A stretch of DNA of 64,000 bases from CAVSEK01 sp963726975 (GTDB lineage Bacteria > Actinomycetota > Actinomycetes > Mycobacteriales > SCTD01): the NCBI GenBank assembly GCA_963726975.1, contig CAVSEK010000013.1, positions 310,001 to 374,000 on the forward strand, in the 5' to 3' direction. The position numbers and the translations under genes are program-made. Positions 28,643-37,643 of the stretch are shown here, piece after piece (position 1 is the stretch's first letter; each line of letters begins with the position of its first letter). The notes under the pieces were generated by a model. It had not been told where the DNA came from. It saw only the letters and a program-made list of their open reading frames with translations, and made no database searches.

Positions 28643-29406
28643 TGCTCGCGGGGCGCCGGCTGCTCGCCACCGGCGTGCTCACCGAGGCCTCGCTGGCCAG
28701 CGCGGTCGTGCGGCTGGCCGTCGAGCAGGGCGCCGACGTGCTGCTCACCAGCCCGGTCTGCCGCGGGCACCGGGTCACGACGCGGCTCGCACCGCGGCTG
28801 GGCGTCACGCGGGAGGTCCTCGAGCTCGACGTGACGCTGCCCGAGGACCTCGCGGTGCTGGAGGGCGCCGTGCGCGCGGCCGGGTGGGACGGCGTCGACG
28901 GGGTGCTGCACGCCGTCGCCTACCTCCCCGTGCCGCCCGGCGACTTCGCCGCCACCCCGTGGTCGGCGGTCGGCGAGACCTTCCAGACCGCCGCCTGGTC
29001 GCTCGCCGCGCTCACCTCGGCCGTACGCCCGCTGCTCTCCCGGGGCTCTTCGGTCGTCGGTCTCGAGCTCGACCCCGCGCGGGTCGAGGCCGGCCAGGAC
29101 TGGCTGGCGGTCGCACGCGGGGCGCTCGAGGTCGTCGCGCGCCACCTCGCCCGCGAGCTCGGGCCCGACGGCGTGCGGGTCAACCTCGTCGCGGCGGGCC
29201 CGCAGCGGACCCTGCTGGCCAAGGCGCTGCCGGGCGCGGACGCGCTCGCCGACGCCTGGGCCGCCCGGGCGCCCCTGGGCTGGGACGCCGCCGACCGCAC
29301 CGCCGTCGCCCGCGCCGCCGTCGCGCTGCTGTCCGACTGGTTCCCGGCGACCACCGGCGAGGTCGTCCACGTCGACGGCGGAGCGCACGTCGTGGGGCAG
29401 CACTAG
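28642..29406 (+). CDS. FabI/InhA-like enoyl-ACP reductase homologue lacking the catalytic Tyr and Lys
   Basis: 254 residues. FabI signature at the N-terminus (LLATGVLTEASLASAVV), DGVLHAVAYLP, SSVVGLELDP and RVNLVAAGPQRTLLAK identify the enoyl-reductase branch of the SDR superfamily. In the catalytic stretch, where InhA has Y-x6-K, this protein reads QDWLAVARGALE: Tyr becomes Gln and Lys becomes Arg. The DNA reading is unambiguous (GGC CAG GAC TGG and GTC GCA CGC). Therefore it is unlikely to be the housekeeping reductase. ATG 28642 overlaps the ABC-F stop. Confidence 0.85.
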   Translation: MLAGRRLLATGVLTEASLASAVVRLAVEQGADVLLTSPVCRGHRVTTRLAPRLGVTREVLELDVTLPEDLAVLEGAVRAAGWDGVDGVLHAVAYLPVPPGDFAATPWSAVGETFQTAAWSLAALTSAVRPLLSRGSSVVGLELDPARVEAGQDWLAVARGALEVVARHLARELGPDGVRVNLVAAGPQRTLLAKALPGADALADAWAARAPLGWDAADRTAVARAAVALLSDWFPATTGEVVHVDGGAHVVGQH

Positions 29407-29416
29407 CGTCGCGCCC

Positions 29417-30493
29417 ATGCAGACGCTCGACCCGTCCCCGCCGCCCGCCGACCCCGGGCTGCTCCCCGCGCCGCTCGCACGGCGCCTCGCCCCGGTGGTG
29501 GCGCGCGCGAGCGCCGACGCCGAGCGCCTCGAGCGCGACGGGGTGCGCCGGGCCGACCTGGCGGTGCTCGCCGAGGCCGGGCTCCTCGGCGTCTACGGGC
29601 CGCCCGAGCTCGGCGGGCAGCGGCACGCCGACGCCCGGCTCGTCGCCGAGCAGCTCAGCGGCGCCAGCCCCGACCTGTGGTTCGTCTGGTTCCAGCACGG
29701 CCCGGTGGTGCGGATGCTCGCCAGCAGCGACAACACCGCGCTGCAGGAGCGGTCGCTGGCCGCCCTGTGCCGCGGCGAGCTGCTCGGCGGGGTCGCCTAC
29801 AGCCACCTGCGCACGCCGCGGCCGTCGGTGTTCGCCGAGCGGGTCGACGGCGGGTGGTCGCTGTCCGGCTCGCAGCCGTGGTGCACCGGGTGGCCGCTCG
29901 CCGACCTCGTGCTCGCCGGCGCGCTCGACCGGGACGCCGGTCAGGTCGTGTTCGGGCTGGTGCCCGCCGGCGACCGGCCGGAGCTGCGCAGCACCGGTGA
30001 GCTGGGCCTGGCGGCGATGGGCGGCACCGCCACCCACGCCCTCGCCTTCGACGGGCTCGTCGTGCCCGACGACGACGTCGTGGCGGTGCGCCGCCTGGAC
30101 GAGTTCACGGCGTACGACCTCGCGCTCAACACCAACGTCCAGCCCAGCACCTTCGGCGTGGCGCTCGCCGCGCTCGACCTGCTCGCCGAGCGCCAGCCCG
30201 AGGTGTCCGGGACGCTCCGCGACCGCGTGCTCGGCGTGCGCGCCGAGGCCTACCGGCTGCTCGACGAGGTGCCCGGCGACGAGCTCCTCGACGAGCGGCT
30301 GGCGCTGCGCGCCTCGGCGCTGCTCCTGGGCCTGGAGTCCACGGCGGCACTGCTGGCCGCCCGCGGCGGTCAGGGGATGGACCTCGCCGACCCCGCGCAG
30401 CGCCTGCTGCGGGCCGCGGCCTTCCAGGTCGTGCACAGCCAGGCCGGGCACGTCCGGGCGGCGACGCTGGACGCGCTGCTCGCCCGGTCGTGA
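29417..30493 (+). CDS. Acyl-CoA dehydrogenase-fold protein, catalytic Glu not evident
   Basis: 358 residues. N-terminal helical domain (LAEAGLLGVYGPPELGGQ), middle beta-domain (GELLGGVAYSHLR, SGSQPWCTGWPLADLVLAG) and a C-terminal helical domain ending FQVVHSQAGHVRAATLDALL. The usual Y-E-G-T motif with the catalytic base is missing, and the protein is shorter than ordinary dehydrogenases. A TAGCGT box 7 nt upstream of the ATG could give an internal leaderless start. Its stop overlaps the ligase GTG. Possibly a flavin-dependent oxidase/monooxygenase-type member, or a non-catalytic partner. Confidence 0.78.
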   Translation: MQTLDPSPPPADPGLLPAPLARRLAPVVARASADAERLERDGVRRADLAVLAEAGLLGVYGPPELGGQRHADARLVAEQLSGASPDLWFVWFQHGPVVRMLASSDNTALQERSLAALCRGELLGGVAYSHLRTPRPSVFAERVDGGWSLSGSQPWCTGWPLADLVLAGALDRDAGQVVFGLVPAGDRPELRSTGELGLAAMGGTATHALAFDGLVVPDDDVVAVRRLDEFTAYDLALNTNVQPSTFGVALAALDLLAERQPEVSGTLRDRVLGVRAEAYRLLDEVPGDELLDERLALRASALLLGLESTAALLAARGGQGMDLADPAQRLLRAAAFQVVHSQAGHVRAATLDALLARS

Positions 30494-32064
30494 CGCCGGC
30501 GGTCCAGGCCGGCCCCGACGCGCTCGTCGTGGAGCGGGTCCGCGGCGTCGAGCAGCGCTGCTACGCGGTGCGGCCCGCCGGTCCGGTCGACCTGCTGGAG
30601 GTCGCGCTCGGGCGCTCCGGGGGCGACGTCCTGCTCGTCGACCCCGCGCGGGGCACCTCCACGACGTACGAGCAGTTCGCCGCGCACGTCGAGGGGGCCG
30701 CGGACGCGCTCCTCGGGCGGGGGCTGGTCGCCGGCGACCGGGTGGCGCTGCTCGTGCGCAACGGGCTCGAGGCGGCCGTGGCGATCTGGGCGTGCGCCCG
30801 GGCCGGGCTGCTGCACGTCGGGCTGCCGCCGGACGCCCCCGTCGAGCGGGTCGCCGCGCTGCTCGAGCTGACCGAGCCGGGGCTGCTGCTCGGCCAGGCC
30901 GACCTGCTCGGCACGGCGGAGGCGGCCGCCGCGGGGCGGGTGCCGGTCGTGGAGGCCGCCGGCGTGCTGCTCGCCGACCCGCGCCCGTGGCGCGCCGGCC
31001 GGCCGGCCCCGGACCAGGACGCGACGTACGACCTCATCGCCACCAGCGGCACCACCGGCGCGCCCAAGGCGGTGCAGGTCACCGGCCGCATGCTCGGGCA
31101 CGCCGCGGAGTTCTACGCCCGTACCCTCGGCCTCGGACCTGCCGACCGCACGGCGGTGCACCTGCCCTTCCACTGGGTCTCCGGGCACGTCACGCAGCTC
31201 GCCCCGGCGATGCGCTCGGGCGGCTCGATCGTCACGATGGCGTCGTTCTCGGCCGCCGGGCTCGTCGAGACCGTCGTCGAGCACGGCGTGACCTGGGTCG
31301 ACGTGGTGCCGAGCATCTTCGAGATGCTGCTGCGCACGCCCGGCTTCGCCCTGCCCGGGCTGGCCGGCCTGCGCCTCGCCGTCTTCGGCGGGGCCCCCGC
31401 GCCGCCGGGCACGCTCGACCGCGTCCGGGAGCGGCTGCCGCAGCTGCGGATGTTCGACGTCTACGCCCTGTCGGAGACCTGCGCCCCGGTGACCTGCCTG
31501 GGCGACGTCGAGGCGCTGCGGCGGCCGGGCACGGTCGGCCGGCCCGCGCCGTACGTCGACGTGCGGCTGGTCGGGCCGGACGGCCGGCCGGTCGGCCGCG
31601 GCGAGGCGGGCGAGCTGCAGGTGCGCTCGCCGACGACCACGCCCGGCTACTGGGGCGACGAGCCGACGCCGCTGCTGCCCGACGGTTGGCTGCGCACCGG
31701 CGACCTGGCCCGCCTGGACGACGAGGGCTTCCTGCTCGTCGGCGGGCGCGCGGTCGACCTGATCATCCGCGGCGGCGTCAACGTCTACCCCGCCGAGGTG
31801 GAGCGGGCGCTGCTGGCCTCCGGGCTGCTGGCGGACGCCGCCGTCGTGGGGGTCCCGTCCCGGGTCGCGGGGGAGAACGTCGCCGCGGCCGTCGTCCCCC
31901 TGCCGGGTCGGCAGGTCGACGTCGGCGCGCTGCAGCGGGCGGTGCGCGACCGGCTCGGCGCGCACGCCGTGCCGCGGCCCCTGCGCGTCGTCGAGGGCCT
32001 GCCGCGCAACCGCAACGGCAAGGTCGACCGGCCGGCCGTGCGCGCGCTCCTGCTGGCCGACTGA
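30490..32064 (+). CDS. Adenylate-forming enzyme (acyl-CoA/acyl-ACP synthetase family)
   Basis: 524 residues. Phosphate-binding loop IATSGTTGAPKAVQ (about 180), aromatic motif MFDVYALSETCAP (about 320), hinge LRTGDLARLDDEGFLLVGG (about 400) and the C-terminal catalytic lysine in LPRNRNGKVDR (about 510). Expected to activate a carboxylate as acyl-AMP and pass it to CoA or a carrier. GTGA overlap with the preceding gene. With the two altered oxidoreductases it forms a compact three-enzyme set. Substrate unknown. Confidence 0.88.
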   Translation: MTPAVQAGPDALVVERVRGVEQRCYAVRPAGPVDLLEVALGRSGGDVLLVDPARGTSTTYEQFAAHVEGAADALLGRGLVAGDRVALLVRNGLEAAVAIWACARAGLLHVGLPPDAPVERVAALLELTEPGLLLGQADLLGTAEAAAAGRVPVVEAAGVLLADPRPWRAGRPAPDQDATYDLIATSGTTGAPKAVQVTGRMLGHAAEFYARTLGLGPADRTAVHLPFHWVSGHVTQLAPAMRSGGSIVTMASFSAAGLVETVVEHGVTWVDVVPSIFEMLLRTPGFALPGLAGLRLAVFGGAPAPPGTLDRVRERLPQLRMFDVYALSETCAPVTCLGDVEALRRPGTVGRPAPYVDVRLVGPDGRPVGRGEAGELQVRSPTTTPGYWGDEPTPLLPDGWLRTGDLARLDDEGFLLVGGRAVDLIIRGGVNVYPAEVERALLASGLLADAAVVGVPSRVAGENVAAAVVPLPGRQVDVGALQRAVRDRLGAHAVPRPLRVVEGLPRNRNGKVDRPAVRALLLAD

Positions 32065-32144
32065 CCCCGGGGCGGCACGACCGGCCGGCCGGGCTGCGAG
32101 AATGGTGGGGTACGCCGCCAGCCGCACCGCAGAGAGCAGGTCCC

Positions 32145-32591
32145 GTGGACTCCACCTCCGCCCCCGTCGTCGACGAGCTGTCGCCGCAGGCCCGCGCGGC
32201 CGTCGACACGGCCGCCGCCGAGGTCGAGCGGCGCTGCGCCGCCGACCCCGACCTCGTGCACGGCGACGTCGTGGAGCAGGTCGCGATGGAGTGCGACGAC
32301 GTCGAGGTCGCCGTCGCGCTGTGCCGCGAGACGATGAACTTCGTGCCGGACACCGTCCGCTCGCGCGTCTTCGAGGCGGAGCACGCCGACGCCTTCGCCC
32401 GCTCGGCCGCCCAGGCCGCCGAGCGGGACGCCGCCGAGACGCGGTCCAAGCAGCGCTCCACCCGGGCCGCGGCGACCCGCGCCGCCACCCTCGCGGCCGA
32501 GGCGGCCCAGGAGTCGGCCGCGCTGCGCAGCGCCACCTGCCCGTCGTGCTTCCAGCTGCGCTCGGCCTCGGGCGTCTGCGGCTGCGACTGA
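32145..32591 (+). CDS. Hypothetical protein with C-terminal zinc-ribbon-like cysteines
   Basis: 148 residues from GTG 32145 (AGAGAGCAGG upstream). Acidic N-terminal half, then a long Ala/Arg/Glu-rich helix (about 80-125), probably coiled coil, and a terminal CPSCFQLRSASGVCGCD with four cysteines that could bind zinc. No family recognised. A TGCGAGAAT box near 32095-32103 may be its promoter. Confidence 0.75.
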   Translation: MDSTSAPVVDELSPQARAAVDTAAAEVERRCAADPDLVHGDVVEQVAMECDDVEVAVALCRETMNFVPDTVRSRVFEAEHADAFARSAAQAAERDAAETRSKQRSTRAAATRAATLAAEAAQESAALRSATCPSCFQLRSASGVCGCD

Positions 32592-32680
32592 GGCGCCCGC
32601 GCACGGTTCGGTCGGTCCCGTACGCGGTAGTCAGTGATCGTCCTGGCGGACGGTCGACATCGGCGTGGGAGAGGACGGCT

Positions 32681-32890
32681 GTGGCGGAGCTGAAGAAGGG
32701 GAGCCGGGTCACCGGCGACGAGCGCGGCCAGCTGGCTGCGGACCTCAAGGAGAAGTACGAGTCGGGGCAGAGCATCCGGTTGCTCGCCGCCGAGTCGGGC
32801 CGGTCGTACGGCTTCGTGCACCGGATCCTGTCCGAGTCGGGGGTCGCCCTGCGCGGGCGGGGCGGCGCGACCCGCAGGAAGGCCGGCTGA
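32681..32890 (+). CDS. Small helix-turn-helix protein
   Basis: 69 residues. LKEKYESGQSIRLLAAESG then RSYGFVHRILSESGV forms a typical helix-turn-helix like the resolvase/sigma-type HTH, and the basic tail reads RGRGGATRRKAG. A closely similar small protein is widespread in actinomycetes. GTG 32681 with GGAGAGG upstream. DNA-binding is inferred; target unknown. Confidence 0.8.
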   Translation: MAELKKGSRVTGDERGQLAADLKEKYESGQSIRLLAAESGRSYGFVHRILSESGVALRGRGGATRRKAG

Positions 32891-32977
32891 GCCCCGCCCT
32901 GAGCGGCGCCGCGCCGTCGGTGCGAGGCTGACGGCGCCGAGCCGGCGGTCGTCGGCGAGTGGATCGAGGAGAGTGCG

Positions 32978-34134
32978 ATGGACCTGAGCCTGAGCCCCGA
33001 GCAGGACGCCTTCCGCAAGGCGGTGCGCGCGTGGGTCGACGACGTCGTCACCCCCCGGGCGCTGGCCAACGACCGCGAGGAGCGCTTCCCGCAGGAGGCG
33101 TTCGACGGGCTCAAGCAGAACGGCTTCCTGGGCCTCACGGTCCCGGAGGAGTACGGCGGGGGCGGGGCCGACCCGCTGTCGTACGCGCTGCTCATCGAGG
33201 AGCTGGGCCGGGGCGACGCCAACGTCCGCTCGATCGTCTCGGTCCACCTGGGGCTCGTCGCGGGCGTGCTGGAGCGGATGGGCACCGACGAGCAGAAGCA
33301 GGCCTGGCTGCCCCGGATGGCCACCGGGGAGGTGCTGGCCTGCTTCGGGCTCACCGAGCCCGACCACGGCAGCGATGCCGGGCACCTCACCGGCACCGCG
33401 GAGAAGCAGCCCGACGGGTCGTACAAGATCAACACCCGCAAGATCTTCATCACCAACGGGACGATCGCGCAGCCTGGCGCTCGTCATGGCCCGCACCGGC
33501 GGCGAGGGCAGCCGCGGCGTGAGCGCGTTCCTGGTGCCCGACCGACACCCCGGGCTTCACGGCCAACAAGATCCACGGCAAGCTCGGGCTGCGGTCCTGC
33601 GACACCGCCGAGCTGGTCCTCGACGACGTGGTGGTCGGACCGGAGGCGCTGCTCGGCGGCACCGAGGGCACCGGCATCCGGGCAGCGCTGTCGGCGCTCG
33701 GCGACGGGCGCATGTCGATCGCCGCCTCCTGCACCGGGATCATGCAGGCCGGCCTCGACTCGATGGTCGAGTACACGACGCAGCGCGAGCAGTTCGGCAA
33801 GAAGATCGCCGCGCACCAGCTCGTGCAGGAGCTGATCGCCGACACCGCCGTGCAGCTCGACGCGGCCCGCCTCATGACCTGGCGCGGCGCCGACCTCAAG
33901 GCCCGCGGCGAGGACTACGCGCTGGCGGCGTCCAAGGCGAAGCTCTTCGCCACCGAGGCGTCGGTGCCGGGCGGCGAACAACTGCGTGCAGGCGTACGGC
34001 GGCTACGGCTACATCGACGAGTACCCGGCGGGAAGTACCTGCGCGATGCCCGCGTTACGACGCTGTACGAGGGCACCAGCCAGATCCAGAAGCTGATCAT
34101 CGGCCGCGCGCTCACGGGGGTCTCGGCCTTCTAG
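32978..34134 (+). CDS. Acyl-CoA dehydrogenase (several frame breaks)
   Basis: Flavoprotein introducing an alpha,beta double bond in acyl-CoA. The spliced product is about 385 residues. N-terminal domain LGLTVPEEYGG, FAD-binding CFGLTEPDHGSDAG, SGT-like IFITNGT, then DGRMSIAASCTGIMQAGLD. The C-terminal catalytic Glu lies in TTLYEGTSQIQKLIIGRAL. Breaks: extra C at about 33472 (GCG-C-AGC), 33541 (GAC-C-GAC) and 33974, and a lost base near 34033. Apart from these it is a full-length, apparently functional gene. GAGGAG precedes ATG 32978. Confidence 0.85.
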
Positions 34135-34158
34135 ACCTCGGCCGGGGAGGCACCGCCG

Positions 34159-36303
34159 ATGGACGTCGCGCAGATGTCGATGATGCGGTCCTTCCGGCGT
34201 GACCCGGACGTCAAGGCCGCCAAGCTGGCGCCGGGCACGTGGCAGCGGATCGTGCGCTTCGCGGCGCCCTACCGGCGGCAGCTGCTCGGCTTCCTCGCCG
34301 TCATCGTCGTCGGCGGCGGTGGTCGGCGTCGCCCAGCCGCTGATCTTCAAGAAGATCATCGACGACGGGATCGGCACCGAACCCGCCGGAGACCGGTCGG
34401 CCCGGTCTGGTCGCTCGCGCTGGCCGCGGCTGATCGCCGGGCTGGCGCTGTTCGGCGCTGTCCTGTCGCTGGTCAACCGCTGCTACTCGGCGCGCATCGG
34501 CGAGGGGCTGATCTACGACCTGCGCAGCCAGGTCTACGCCCACGTCCAGCGCATGCCGATCGCGTTCTTCACCCGTACCCAGACCGGCGCGCTCATCACC
34601 CGGCTCAACAACGACGTGCTCGGCGCGCAGCAGGCGTTCACCGGCACGCTGTCCAGCGTCGTGAGCAACGCGATCGGCGTGGTGCTCACGCTCGTCGCGA
34701 TGTTCGTCCTCTCGTGGCAGATCACCCTGCTCTCGCTGGTGCTGCTGCCGCTGTTCGTCCTCCCGGCCCGGCTCGTCGGCGCCAAGCTGCAGGCGCTCAC
34801 CCGCGAGAGCTACGCGCTCAACGCCGAGATGAACACCACGATGACCGAGCGCTTCAACGTCTCGGGCGCGCTGCTCGTCAAGCTCTTCGGCCGGCCGGAG
34901 CGCGAGGAGCACGGCGTTCCGCGACAAGGCCGGCCGGGTCCGCGACATCGGCATCACCTCCGCGATGTACGGCCGGATCTTCTTCGTCTCGCTGACCACG
35001 GTGGCTGCGCTCGCGACCGCGCTGGTCTACGGCGTCGGCGGCACCTTCGCGGCCAACGGCGAGCTGCAGGTCGGCACCGTGGTGGCGCTCTCGGCGTACC
35101 TCACCGGTCTGTACGGCCCGCTCACGGCACTGTCCAACGTGCGCGTCGACGTCATGACCGCGCTGGTGAGCTTCGAGCGGGTCTTCGAGGTGCTCGACCT
35201 CGAGCCGATGGTCTCGGAGAAGCCGGGTGCCGTCGACCTGCCGGCCGGTGCCGCGTCGATCGAGTTCGACGACGTCCGCTTCGGCTACCCCTCCGCCGGG
35301 GAGGTGTCGCTGGCCTCGCTGGAGTCCGTCGCGGTCCTGGACCGGTCGACGCCGGCCGAGGTGCTGCACGGGGTGTCGTTCCGCGCCGAGCCGGGGCAGC
35401 TCGTCGCGCTGGTCGGGCCGTCGGGCGCCGGCAAGACGACGATCAGCCAGCTCGTCACCCGGATGTACGACGTGCGCGGCGGAGCGGTGCGCCTCGCCGA
35501 CCGCGACGTCCGCGACGTCACGCTGCAGTCGCTGCGCGACGTCGTCGGGGTCGTGACCCAGGACGCCCACATGTTCCACGACACGATCCGCGCGAACCTG
35601 CTGTACGCGGCTCCCGGCGCCTCCGACGAGCAGCTGTGGGCAGCGCTCGACGCCGCGCAGGTGGGCGACGCTCGTGCGCGGGCTGCCCGACCGGCTCGAC
35701 ACCGTCGTCGGCGACCGGGGCTACCGGCTCTCGGGCGGCGAGAAGCAGCGGATGGCGATCGCCCGGCTGCTGCTCAAGGCGCCCGGCGTCGTCGTCCTCG
35801 ACGAGGCGACCGCGCACCTGGACTCCGAGTCCGAGGCCGCGGTGCAGCGGGCGCTCAAGACCGCGCTCGCCGGCCGGACGTCGGTCGTCATCGCGCACCG
35901 GCTGTCGACCGTGCGGGAGGCCGACCAGATCCTCGTGCTCGAGGACGGCCGGATCGCCGAGCGGGGGCGGCACGACGAGCTGCTGGCCGCGGGCGGCCTC
36001 TACGCCGAGCTGTACCGCACGCAGTTCGAGCGGCAGGCCTCCGAGGACGACGTCCTCGCCGTCGATGAGGCGGGGCGTCCGAGCGGCGGGGGCGCTCCGA
36101 GCGGCGGGCCGCTCCGAGCGGCGGGCCGCGTGTGGTGGTCCTGGCGGGGGCGGGAGCGTGCGAGATCACCACGGTCGGGGGCCGCGGCGCTACTCCGCGG
36201 GCCGCGCCGGGTGCGTGGTGATCTTGTTGGGGGCCGGAGCGTGCGAGATCGCCACGCTCGGGGGCCGAGGGGCTTCCCGGGGGCCGCGCCGGGTGCGTGG
36301 TGA
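34159..36303 (+). CDS. ABC exporter, fused permease and ATPase (several frame breaks)
   Basis: Half-transporter of the MsbA/lipid-multidrug type. Membrane domain of six helices from about residue 30 (FFTRTQTGALITRLNNDV, ALTRESYALNAEMNTTMTER are family segments). ATPase domain: Walker A LVGPSGAGKTTISQL, QDAHMFHDTIRANLLYA, signature LSGGEKQRMAIARLL, Walker B VVVLDEATAHLDSES, H-loop IAHRLSTV. Extra G near 34320, 34915 and 35671; local compensating changes near 34390. The domain proper ends about 36060. The open frame then runs through tandem repeats into the inverted-repeat array and stops at a TGA inside its third unit, so the true C-terminus is uncertain. Confidence 0.83.
36078..36129 (+). repeat. 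Tandem 17-18 bp repeats at the exporter 3' end
   Basis: Three copies of TCCGAGCGGCGGGCCGC (36078-36095 with one extra base, 36096-36112, 36113-36129). They immediately precede the inverted-repeat array. Confidence 0.85.
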
Positions 36304-36629
36304 TCTTCCCGGGGGCCAGAGCCTGCGAGATCGCCACGCGCGGGGGCCGTACCGGCTGTGTGGTGATCTTGGCGGGGTCGGGAGCGTGCGAAATCACCAC
36401 GCTCCGGGCGCTCCGCGGCTTCTTAGGGGGCCGCGCCCGTGCGTGGTGATCGTGGTGAGGGCCGGAGCGTGCGAGATCGCCACGCTCGGGGGCCGCGCCG
36501 GGTGCGTGGTGATCTTGGCGGGGCCGGAGCGTGCGAGATCACCACGCTCGGGGGCCGCGGGGCTGCCCAGGGGGCCGTGCCGGGCGCGTGGTGATCTTGG
36601 CGGGGGCTGGAGCGTGCGAGATCACCACG
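36131..36629. repeat. Array of seven 43-nt inverted-repeat units with 20/40-nt linkers
   Basis: Each unit is CGTGGTGATCT, about 21 nt ending in GGAGCGTGCG, then AGATCACCACG. Left arms start at 36131, 36214, 36296, 36359, 36442, 36505 and 36587. Right arms start at 36163, 36246, 36328, 36391, 36474, 36536 and 36619. Arms are perfectly complementary in units 6 and 7. Units 2, 3 and 5 have AGATCGCCACG, a G-U pair in plus-strand RNA; unit 4 has one A/C mismatch; unit 1 has a degenerate left arm. Linkers (CTCGGGGGCCG-like) are about 40, 39, 20, 40, 20 and 40 nt. The array fills the gap between two convergent genes. No cas, transposase or similar sequence occurs elsewhere in the window. Confidence 0.9.
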
Positions 36630-36667
36630 TGTCGAGTGCCGTACCGCACGCGGTCGGTCGGCGAGGG

Positions 36668-36856
36668 TCAGCCGACGCCGCCCGCGGTGCGGTCGGCGCC
36701 ACCGGTCCCGCCCAGGGTGGCATCCCCGTCGTAGGCGTCGGGGTCTCCGGTCTCGGAGACCTCCTGCGCGCCCTCGACGTCGAGGTCGGCGGCGGTGATG
36801 TCGACGTCGCCGCCGCTGGGGGTGGGGGCGGCCTGCTCGCCGGGCTGTTCGCTCAT
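36668..36856 (-). CDS. Small acidic hypothetical protein
   Basis: 62 residues from ATG 36856 (MSEQPGEQAAPTPSGG). Strongly acidic middle (DVDITAADLDVEGAQEV, then DPDAYDGDA) and Gly-rich end. No domain recognised; probably disordered. It resembles in style the acidic 112-residue protein at 43559. Convergent with the exporter across the repeat array. Confidence 0.55.
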   Translation of the reverse strand: MSEQPGEQAAPTPSGGDVDITAADLDVEGAQEVSETGDPDAYDGDATLGGTGGADRTAGGVG

Positions 36857-36911
36857 GCGTGGCGGCCTACCCGCGCACGACCCGCTCGGCACGCCCGGGC
36901 TCCCCGCGGTC

Positions 36912-37637
36912 CTACAGGGCGCGCACCGCGCCGCCGTCGACGGCGACCATCGCACCGGTGACGTACGACGCGGCGGGGCTGAGCAGGAACGCCGCGACCC
37001 GGCCGAACTCCTCGGGCTCGCCGTCGCGCCCGAGCGGGATGCCCCGGCCGTCCGAGGCCCCGTCGAGCTCGCGCACCCGGTCGGTGGCGATCCGGCCGGG
37101 GAGGAGACCGTTGACGCGTACGCCCCGCGGGCCGAGCTCGTCGGCCATCGTCTTGGCCAGCATCGCGAGCCCGGGCCGCAGCCCGTTGCTCACGGCCAGC
37201 GACGGCAGCGGCGCCTTGACGCTCGTCGACAGCACGAGGGCCAGCGCGCCGCCCTCGGGCGGCAGCGCCGCGACGACCGCGCGGCACAGCCGTACCGCGC
37301 CGAGGAACACGCTGTCGAACGACGCCCGCCACTGCTCGTCGCTCGTGCCCAGCGCGTCGCTCGGCGGCGGCCCCCCGACGCTGACCAGCGCGCCGTCGAG
37401 CCGACCGTGCTCGCGCAGCGCTGCCTCGACCACCCGCCCCGGTCCGTCGGGGTCGGCCTGGTCCGCGACCACGCCGAGCGCGCCCAGCTCGGTGGCCGCC
37501 CGCTGCACCCGCTCCGGGTCGCGGGCCGACAGCACGACGTGCGCGCCCTCGGCCCGCAGCGCCCGCGCCGTCGCGAACCCGAGGCCACGCGATCCGCCGG
37601 TGACGACGAGGACCTTGCCGGCCAGCCCGAGGTCCAC
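36912..37637 (-). CDS. SDR-family protein without the canonical YxxxK
   Basis: 241 residues. Rossmann motif VVTGGSRGLGFATA near residue 12, NAG-equivalent replaced by VSVGGPP, and C-terminal GRVAAFLLSPAASYVTGAMV. At the catalytic site the sequence reads SLAVSNGLRPGLAMLAKT: the Tyr and Lys are Asn and Arg. I know this pattern from a divergent branch of FabG-like SDRs. Whether it is catalytic is unclear. Six nt downstream of the acyl-CoA dehydrogenase stop, so part of that operon. Confidence 0.85.
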   Translation of the reverse strand: MDLGLAGKVLVVTGGSRGLGFATARALRAEGAHVVLSARDPERVQRAATELGALGVVADQADPDGPGRVVEAALREHGRLDGALVSVGGPPPSDALGTSDEQWRASFDSVFLGAVRLCRAVVAALPPEGGALALVLSTSVKAPLPSLAVSNGLRPGLAMLAKTMADELGPRGVRVNGLLPGRIATDRVRELDGASDGRGIPLGRDGEPEEFGRVAAFLLSPAASYVTGAMVAVDGGAVRAL

Positions 37638-37643
37638 GCGGCG

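Noticed and set aside
36131..36629. CRISPR array
   Set aside because: The sequence between arms and between units is itself conserved rather than unique, linkers are 20 or 40 nt, and no cas gene is nearby.
36131..36629. MITE or insertion sequence
   Set aside because: No transposase, no target-site duplication, and units are joined by regular linkers rather than dispersed.
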